From: Elymus sibiricus
Taxonomy: Eukaryota; Streptophyta; Magnoliopsida; Poales; Poaceae
Length of the DNA stretch: 64,000 nucleotides
Direction of reading: 5' to 3'
Assembly (NCBI GenBank): GCA_039707655.1
Contig: CM077668.1
Location: 64,001,086 to 64,065,085, forward strand
Shown: in pieces, positions 57,772 through 64,000 of the stretch
Layout: the number at the start of each line of letters is the position of its first letter
How positions within the stretch are numbered: position 1 is the first letter of the stretch
Made by a program: the position numbers and the translations under genes
Notes under the pieces: generated by a model
What the model saw: the letters and a program-made list of their open reading frames with translations, nothing else
What the model was told of the DNA's origin: nothing
The model's database searches: none

Positions 57772-59106
57772 GTGCTCTCTAGTCTTCAGACTTTTGCCCA
57801 GGCTGCTAGGCTTCCCTCCACTCAAGAAATTCTGCAGGGATGGACTTGTCCATCTAGCACTGACCGAGGCCTGGTGGGCACATTGCCGGAGCTGCCGCAG
57901 GACATCTTGATGGTTATCCTTGCCGCTCTCGAGATCCCTGACCTCGTGCGTGCTGGCTCCGTCTGCTCATCCTGGCACTCCGCATACGCCCGTCTACGTA
58001 ACCTTGGGCAGTACAAGCAGGGCCAGACACCTTGCCTGGTCTACACCTCTGAATCTGATCCTGGTGATGTTTTGTCCCTCTACAGCCTTGCCGAGAAGAA
58101 GTCCTACAAGTTAACCCTGCCGCAGCCACCCATCCGCAGCAGGTATTTGATTGGGTCCTCACATGGCTGGCTAATTACCGTCGATGAGAGATCTGAGATG
58201 CACCTTCTGAATCCAATCACCTGTGAACAGATTGCTCTCCCTTCAGTGACCACCATTGAGCATGTGAAGCCCATATTTGATGAGTACGGTGATGTCTGCA
58301 AGTATGAGATGTCATGGCACACTGGAGCGTGCAATAGCCATAATCCAACCATCTTTGCTCTTGCCGAGCTGAGGGATAGACTCCAGCGGAAGGCGTTTGT
58401 ATTTCCTGACACATCCACCGGAAGCTACATTGTGGTGCTCATCCACAATCCACAAGCTCAGCTCTCATTTGCAAAGGCAGGGGATGATAAATGGACCTGG
58501 CTACCGCCTCATTATCTTCACGACGACTGCATTTACAAGGATGGCATATTGTATGCAGTGAATGTAAAAGGAGAATTCCACGCATTCGATCTTAGTGGCC
58601 CTGTGGTCACTGTGAAGACAATTATAATGATACCTGAGCATTATGATTGTTGTAGCAGGTACATCGTTCAAGCTCCATGGGGCAGGCTGCTACTTGTGTT
58701 TAGAATAGTTCATGACCATGATTTAGAACCTCCGCCTGGTGCATCTGAGTACTGGAAGACTACAGAAATTAAAATATGCGAAATCGATGCTCTGTGGAAT
58801 AAAATTGAGGTAATCAATTGCTTGCGTGACCATGTGTTATTTCTTGGTCATAATCTATCGCTATGCCTTAGTGCTGATGAATATCCTGCTCTCAAGGCAA
58901 ATCGTTCCTATTTTACCGACGATAATTTTCTATGGACAGTGGGACATAAGAACAATCATCGTGATATGGGAATCCTTAGATTGGAAGATAACAGCAAGGA
59001 GGAACTTGTGTCTCCTCAGCTTTGGTCCAACTGTCCAGCTCCAATGTGGATTATTCTTGATCTTAGAAAGATCAACGCGATGGGCTCAATGAGCCAACAA
59101 CTGTGA
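57772..59106 (+). CDS. F-box protein with DUF295 domain (copy B)
   Basis: A 444-codon open frame. The F-box (LPELPQDILMVIL, then IPDLVRAGSVCSSWHSAY) and the whole DUF295 body (SLYSLAEKKSYKLTLP; GSSHGWLITVDE; FLGHNLSLCLSADEYPALK; SYFTDDN) are intact and about 90% identical to copy A. The N-terminus differs. The ATG matching copy A is at 57707, but a net 4-base deletion near 57872 throws that frame out before the F-box. The body frame instead opens at ATG 57772, giving a different 36-residue lead (MLSSLQTFAQAARLPS). A start at 57772 or an in-frame internal Met (57910) would keep the F-box or part of it. There is also a short insertion (LEPPPGASEYW). Same inferred SCF adaptor role; convergent with gene X. 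Confidence 0.8.
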   Translation: MLSSLQTFAQAARLPSTQEILQGWTCPSSTDRGLVGTLPELPQDILMVILAALEIPDLVRAGSVCSSWHSAYARLRNLGQYKQGQTPCLVYTSESDPGDVLSLYSLAEKKSYKLTLPQPPIRSRYLIGSSHGWLITVDERSEMHLLNPITCEQIALPSVTTIEHVKPIFDEYGDVCKYEMSWHTGACNSHNPTIFALAELRDRLQRKAFVFPDTSTGSYIVVLIHNPQAQLSFAKAGDDKWTWLPPHYLHDDCIYKDGILYAVNVKGEFHAFDLSGPVVTVKTIIMIPEHYDCCSRYIVQAPWGRLLLVFRIVHDHDLEPPPGASEYWKTTEIKICEIDALWNKIEVINCLRDHVLFLGHNLSLCLSADEYPALKANRSYFTDDNFLWTVGHKNNHRDMGILRLEDNSKEELVSPQLWSNCPAPMWIILDLRKINAMGSMSQQL

Positions 59107-59715
59107 AGTGAACTGCTACAGTCGCAATTAACATGAGGTGCAGTGCAGCAAGACGCTACTACTCGAGTCTCGAGAGAGAGGTCCTGTCTTTGCTGCAAAA
59201 ATGGCCTGTCGAGGGAGTGCTCAACATCAACATCCTTTTCTGCTCAGTCTTTTGATGACGCTGGTGGTGTGGTAGTCAGAGATGATATATGCAGGTGTTT
59301 TCAGAAAATCATGGAGAAGATGGAATCATCGCGTAGTTACAGCAATCTGACAATGTTTATGTTTCAAATAGTTTGTAATAGTTTCCTCAAATACTGTACA
59401 CATGTTCTTCATAATTTATTGCAAAAATAAATAAATGTATGTGACTTTGGTGTTGTTACTGGAATCTAACAGTGTTGTTTCTTACAGAAATGAAAATAAA
59501 ATATAAGAGCTCTTTGTCGTATCGTTGCACACAAGGAAATATAAGAGCTCACAAGGATGATACTAAATTGACTTGGAAATTCCAGTAAAGCATCTGGTTG
59601 TAGTTTTAGAACCATAAGCGTATGTATATCAGACTGAACCCACAACATTTACAACTTTACAGCAATACATATCATTTATGCTACCAACATTTCATTTCCT
59701 AGCATCACCAGGTCT
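59107..59715. other. Spacer between convergent F-box B and gene X B
   Basis: AT-rich 3' regions of both genes; reverse-complement match of 28756-29300. No separate feature. Confidence 0.5.
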
Positions 59716-61661
59716 CTATGGTAGCCGCCACCAATCAGCAGGCAGGTCGTGGCAGAAATGGGTGTGCCAGCGCAGGTCGAGGCCTGGAGGAACCTTAACA
59801 GCACAGCCAAACCTGCCGCAGTGAACAGCTACTGAATGATGTATGTTGCAATGCATGATCATCTACAAAAGCAAACAAAAGTTAGCTCAAATGGATTAAA
59901 TGCCATCTATGTTGCAATGCACGATCATGTGTTGGAGTAAACCGATGCTAGTTTGATTTCTAACCTCCGAGGTGCGAACAATGCCGTTTGGGTGAAGCTT
60001 CTCCTAAAAAAATACAAAGGTGACACACTGTCGTCGTCGCCGGATAGGATCCAGCTATTCTGCAGTACCTCTTATATCTCTCCTCAATCGCAGCAGGGAC
60101 GGTCACTCCGTCGATAATCTAAGCATAGGTATGACACAAGATTAAAAAACTGAACTGCATTAGCAAATAAAACAATGTAGGAGTAGTAAATGATGCAACT
60201 TGTGTCCAACTGAACCAATTCTGGCTATCATTTGTGCAGATATGAGATGTAATGGTAAAACAATGCAAATCTTTTTATTTCAGATATGATGCATTATAAG
60301 ATGTGATGTATTGAATGAGTCACCAAAGAAAGGTGATGCTTGACAATTACGAGCAACAAAATGAATATTTAACGGTACATGGAATGGAGAGGATTAAGAT
60401 GGAAACACAAACACATGTGTATCCAAGCATAGCAAACAATCGTACCATTCTGTCAATTCTTCCTGACCGATATCAAATGTGAAGCAATGTAAGAAAATGA
60501 ATGGAAGGTTGATTGTCAAAACTCAAGTTGAGTGAAATTATAAACAGGATATGTGACGGAGTACAAGCAAATTAAGGCACAATCCTCTGGTAACTTTGTT
60601 TGCAAAATTTACAGAAGAACACTTTGTCGATAACTTTGTTTTGGCTACCACTGAATTTTAACTGAATTCAAAGTTTTTGGTGCCCTTCATCAGAACTTCA
60701 GAAGAGAGCTGCTGCAATTCCAGCAAAGTTTCTTTGCATAATGCTATGACTTTTAACTAATTAACATAAAATTCAGTTCTCATGCAACTATCAACGAATT
60801 CCAACAAAGTCCATTTCATGGTTTGTGACTCAGTTTTGTGTTCTGAAACTATCACTGAATTTTGTGTTCAGTTTGTCATTTCTTTTCAATTTTCTGAAGG
60901 CAAAGGCAAGAGTTTGAACATAAGTTGTACAGAAGGAGATACTTCTCTAAAATTTGAACAATGCAGGCCATGGCTAAAGTGATTGGGTGCTCTAAAATTT
61001 GGGGAAGGAGAGGAATAATTCATACCACTGGCACTGGTGCCGGCTGCGGCTCAGGAGCAGAAGGAGGGGGAGGATCATCGATACTGCTCTTTTTGTTCTT
61101 GTTGTTGTTCCGATCATCTGGGAAGCTTCGGTACAGGCATGCCTTATGACGCCGTACACCAGGCTTCTTGTTCTTGTCCTTCTTCTTGTTCTTCTTCTTC
61201 AACTCCGGCGCAGCGACAGCGAGCACGGCGTCGCGGCTCCACCTCCCGTGCACGGACGCCCATGCGCTCTGCAAAGACTCACAGATCCTGCCCACCACCG
61301 TCCGCGGAAACAGGACTCGGAGGGCCTCCACCAAGCTCCTGAACCAGGCGACCTCGGCGTGAGGTGCCTGGTGTGGCGCGGCTGCGAGCTGCAGCGCGGC
61401 CACCTCGGCCAGAGCCGGCGGTGATGGCGCGGCTGGGAGCTGCAGCGCGGCCACCTCGGCCAGAACCGGCGGGTGTGGCGCGCCTGCGAGCTGTAGCGCG
61501 GCCACCTCGGGCTGGGTCCGCTGTGGTGGCGCGCCAGGGAGCTGCAGCGCGGCCACCTCGGCCAGAGCCGGCGGTGGTGGCGCGCCTGGGAGCTGCGGCG
61601 CGGCCACCTCGTCCATGGCCGCCTTCTTCCCGCGGCGATTCTTCCCGGCGCTCTTCGCCAT
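59716..61661 (-). pseudogene. Gene X copy B: Pro-rich, Cys/His-rich protein, frameshifted
   Basis: Minus-strand exons 61661-61026, 60118-59965 and 59862-59716 with GT-AG borders. Exon 1 (212 codons, start MAKSAGKNRRGKK) joins exon 2 in frame (PAPVPV to IIDGVTVPAA). It has five clear 17-residue repeats (EVAALQLPGAP followed by Pro-rich spacers), the helical block (WFRSLVEALRVLFPR to AWASVHGRW), a Lys-rich likely nuclear signal and a Pro tract. Exon 2 is 154 nt against 153 in copy A: an extra base in the run at 60006-60012 shifts the frame just after CHLCIF, so the HCNIHH, CGRFGC and HTHFCH part of the Cys/His region is lost from the product. Introns are short and carry no transposon; the site of the arm-A Copia insertion is intact near 60422. 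Family unknown. Confidence 0.6.
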
Positions 61662-62261
61662 TGGAGGGCCTCCAACAAGCGTTCTTGGCTTCTTGATTTT
61701 TGTTGCCTTCACACGTGCAGCGGGGTGGAGGAGAAGGATCAGAAGGAACCAAGAGACGGGGCGATGCGGCGGTGGTGGCGGACGGTGGCGAGACGGTCAC
61801 TTTGGTGGTTGGCTGGTGTCTCACTTGGGGACGAGGAAGCCGGCGGGGAGGAGCTTGCGGGATTCAGAGTACTCTGTTTTGGGGGGAAGAAGACGGAGGG
61901 GGACTCTGTTTTATTGGGGGAAAGGCCCGGCCCGTTGCAATTTCTCATTTTGTGTAAATTATTTTTTGTTAATTTGTTTTATTTGTTTACCAACACCTGA
62001 AATTTTTCTGGGTAGATCAACATGGTTGTATGGAAAATTTTTTCCTTTAAAATATGTTACAATATAGATTTATTCCAAATAAAAGATGGCCATGCTTACC
62101 AAGTAAAAAATGTTGCATAGCTTCAAATTTTTATTTTGGTACATAAAAATGCTTTGCAAAAATTTTGTGACTCCAAAAATGTAATTTATTTTGTGACTCC
62201 AAAAATTCTGTGACTTTATTTTGGTACATGGAGAAGATGTAATTTTTTATCATACTTTTTT

Positions 62262-62477
62262 TTGAGCAACCGGCAAGAGCATTGCCTATTCATATAGAAG
62301 GGGGGAGGCGAAAAACCAAATATGTATAGGGGGCACACGTTTCGAAGGGGCCGTGGCGAATCCTATAGTATAGTCACAGACATCAACCAATGCCCGCTGT
62401 GGGCAAAGGTCCGGCAAATACTCTCTCTCTCTCCGGGTCAGTCCACTGGATCAACGAAATGCCTTTGGACGGTTGCC

Positions 62478-62520
<43 letters not shown>

Positions 62521-62985
62521 GGTCAGTCCACTGGATCAACGAAATGCCTTTGGACATTCCTCCTTCTGCCATACGAATCCGCGCGAGATCTTATCCAACT
62601 TGCGCAGGATACACTTCGGTGGTGCGAGAGCCGTGAGATGGAAAGTAGCAATGGCGGTGAGGACTGACTTGGCCAGGGCAGCTCGGCCAGGCTTGTTAAG
62701 GTGCTTGCCAATCCAACCAGGCAACCTGCCAGCGGTCTTGTCGATGAGGGGTTGGAAATAAATCTTGCGCAGGCACCAGAAGTGAAGCGAAATACCCAAG
62801 TATCGTCCAGGGAAGGAGGCAATCTTGGCCTGGAAGGTTGATAGGATCTCTGTGAGATCGAAGTTGCCGCAATGAATAGGATAGTTCAGAAAATTTATCC
62901 AACTTGCGCAGTATTGTGACTCCAATAATTCTGAAAAAGTAGGACACTGCAGAAAATTTATTATTCGGTACTGTGTAAACATTTC
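62262..62985 (-). pseudogene. LINE reverse-transcriptase fragment
   Basis: Minus strand, with an A-tail end at about 62262 (T-run on plus) preceded by GGCAATGCTCTTGCCGG. The open part 62982-62536 encodes the region after the RT catalytic core (FPGRYLGISLHF; LRKIYFQPLIDKTAGRLPGW; LNKPGRAALAKSVLTAI; KLDKISRGFVWQ), characteristic of plant LINEs. A (CT)n expansion and an 85-bp duplication break it downstream. 5'-truncated. Confidence 0.8.
62421..62556. repeat. (CT)n microsatellite with 85-bp direct duplication
   Basis: CT runs at 62421-62433 and 62481-62518. The phrase GGGTCAGTCCACTGGATCAA occurs twice, starting at 62435 and 62520. Confidence 0.9.
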
Positions 62986-63388
62986 AGCAATTGATCATGT
63001 TCCAATACAGAATGAAAACTCAGACACTGGACGCAAGGTTTCTGTTTCTGTACAGAACCTAATAAACAAGTAATTTGCAACATCCCAAAGGTTTAACTTG
63101 GCACTTTATTGAAAGAAAAGATACAAAACATGATTACTACAGTAGAACTAATCATGTAGACACACAAAAACAGTAAGGATAAATATTAGGTTGCCTCTCA
63201 ACAAGCGCTTTTATTTAATGCCTTTTAGCTAGGCATGATGATTTTAACGATGCTCACATAAAAATAGAAATTAAAACATAAAGAGAGCATCATGAATCAT
63301 ATAGCAAACACATTTAAGCCTAACCCACTTCCTATGCATAGGAATATTGTAAGAAAACAATTCATTGAAGCAGAAAGTAACTAGCATA
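62986..63388. other. Probable retrotransposon 3' region, unclassified
   Basis: AT-rich DNA with phrases such as GGTTGCCTCTCAACAAGCGC followed by TTTTATTTAATGCC, which I associate with Triticeae LTR-retrotransposon interiors read on the opposite strand. No LTR border or coding motif is visible within the window. Confidence 0.35.
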
Positions 63389-64000
63389 CACTGGTGCAGA
63401 GACGTCTTATACAAACGGTTTTTACCCCCTTTCTGCGACAAAGTTTTAAAACGTCGCCTTGCCTGTGTGTGCGATAGGGGGGGGGGGGGGGTCCTTCCCA
63501 CACGACCCAGAAACCGTCGGCGATAGGGCCTCCGGTCACACATGCGGGGCAAAAAGCGCTCGTGTGCGATCGGGCGAGCCATCACAGACAATTATACTGG
63601 CCCAATCGTTTCTGTTCGTATGTATATCCCACACAGTGAATCTCAGAAAAACGTTTCCGTTCATATGTACATCACACACAATTTTTATGTGGAAACGTTT
63701 GTGCAAGGTGGCCTAACGCAAACATTTGTCGGGCGGAAGTCGTGTGTGATTATTCATTGATCCAACACGGCTACTTTCTAGAAACCGTGTGCGTTGTTTG
63801 AGGTCATCGCCCACAGTGTTGTCTGGGAAACCATCTGCAATACAAAAACCCAATAAGCAGGCTAATTGGCCTATTATTGATAATGCATTTAGTAATCAAA
63901 CTGACATTTCATATCAAACACACCATATGTTTCATAGCCGTATTACGGTAACCAGGATTTCATAGTTGAATTACATCAGAGTACAACATCACATAGCTTC
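63389..64000. mobile_element. CACTA-like transposon, left end only
   Basis: Begins CACTGGTGCAGAGACG at 63389. Subterminal motifs of GTGTGCGAT/CACACAC type follow in both orientations (near 63465, 63535, 63561, 63670, 63740 and 63788), the usual layout of CACTA (En/Spm) termini. The preceding ATA (63386-63388) could be the 3-bp duplication, but the other end is outside the window. A G-run lies at 63477-63491. No coding region is visible. Confidence 0.6.

Larger units (their letters stand above)
57005..62160 (-). repeat. Arm B of the large inverted duplication
   Basis: Reverse-complement match of arm A (16450-31395 without its Copia insertion), with the F-box gene, spacer and gene X in the same relative order. 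It lacks the Copia element, the MITE fragment at 31276-31346 and the repeated units upstream of gene X. Confidence 0.85.

Noticed and set aside
1..64000. tRNA, rRNA or known small-RNA genes
   Set aside because: I looked for cloverleaf-like GGTTCRANNCC B-box contexts and rRNA phrases while reading and saw none convincing; a tRNA or covariance-model scan would be needed to exclude them.

Overview
This is a plant nuclear genome window, almost certainly from a Triticeae grass (wheat, goatgrass or barley relatives). The evidence is nested LTR retrotransposons with Angela/BARE-like termini, Stowaway MITEs (CTCCCTCCG ends, TA target duplications), Harbinger and Mutator-like DNA elements, and GC-rich grass exons with GT-AG introns. 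Nothing looks bacterial. Roughly three quarters is mobile DNA or its debris.

Layout. 1-7.6 kb: AT-rich repeat, a decayed Harbinger-type ORF1 on the minus strand, then a clean nest: a Mutator-like element (2311-5717, 9-bp target duplication) split by a Harbinger element (3123-5388, TTA duplication) whose Myb/SANT-like ORF1 is open except for two stop codons. 7.6-16.5 kb: a decayed BED-zinc-finger/hAT-type transposase gene, an F-box/LRR pseudogene, AT-rich fold-back repeats, simple repeats and a three-unit tandem repeat. 16.5-31.4 kb (arm A): an unrecognised proline-rich, Cys/His-rich gene ('gene X') interrupted by a very young 9.66-kb Copia-type retrotransposon, then a convergent F-box/DUF295 gene. 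31.4-33.2 kb: a partial extra copy of the F-box upstream region, split by a 5'-truncated LINE. 33.2-37 kb: a three-exon gene for a mitochondrial MAM33/p32-type protein, apparently the best-preserved ordinary gene here; a hAT-type element and a MITE lie in its first intron. 38.5-40 kb: an RPA1-like pseudogene. 40.9-55.1 kb: a second, inverted and internally deleted copy of the hAT-gene segment, split by a 13.2-kb Sirevirus-like, gag-only retrotransposon whose 5' LTR itself contains an Angela-like solo LTR. 55.1-57 kb: the 5' half of a LINE. 57-62.2 kb (arm B): an inverted, uninterrupted copy of arm A (F-box gene plus gene X). 62.3-64 kb: a LINE reverse-transcriptase fragment and the edge of a CACTA-like element.

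How the parts relate. Arms A and B form a long inverted duplication, and arm B preserves the empty site of the arm-A Copia insertion. The two gene X copies carry different single-base frameshifts, while both F-box copies keep the F-box and DUF295 body open. LTR divergence, counted by eye, gives relative ages: the Sirevirus-like element is older (about 26 differences in 2.7 kb) than the arm-A Copia element (about 6 in 2163 bp). All functions are inferred by reading the sequence; no database search was run.
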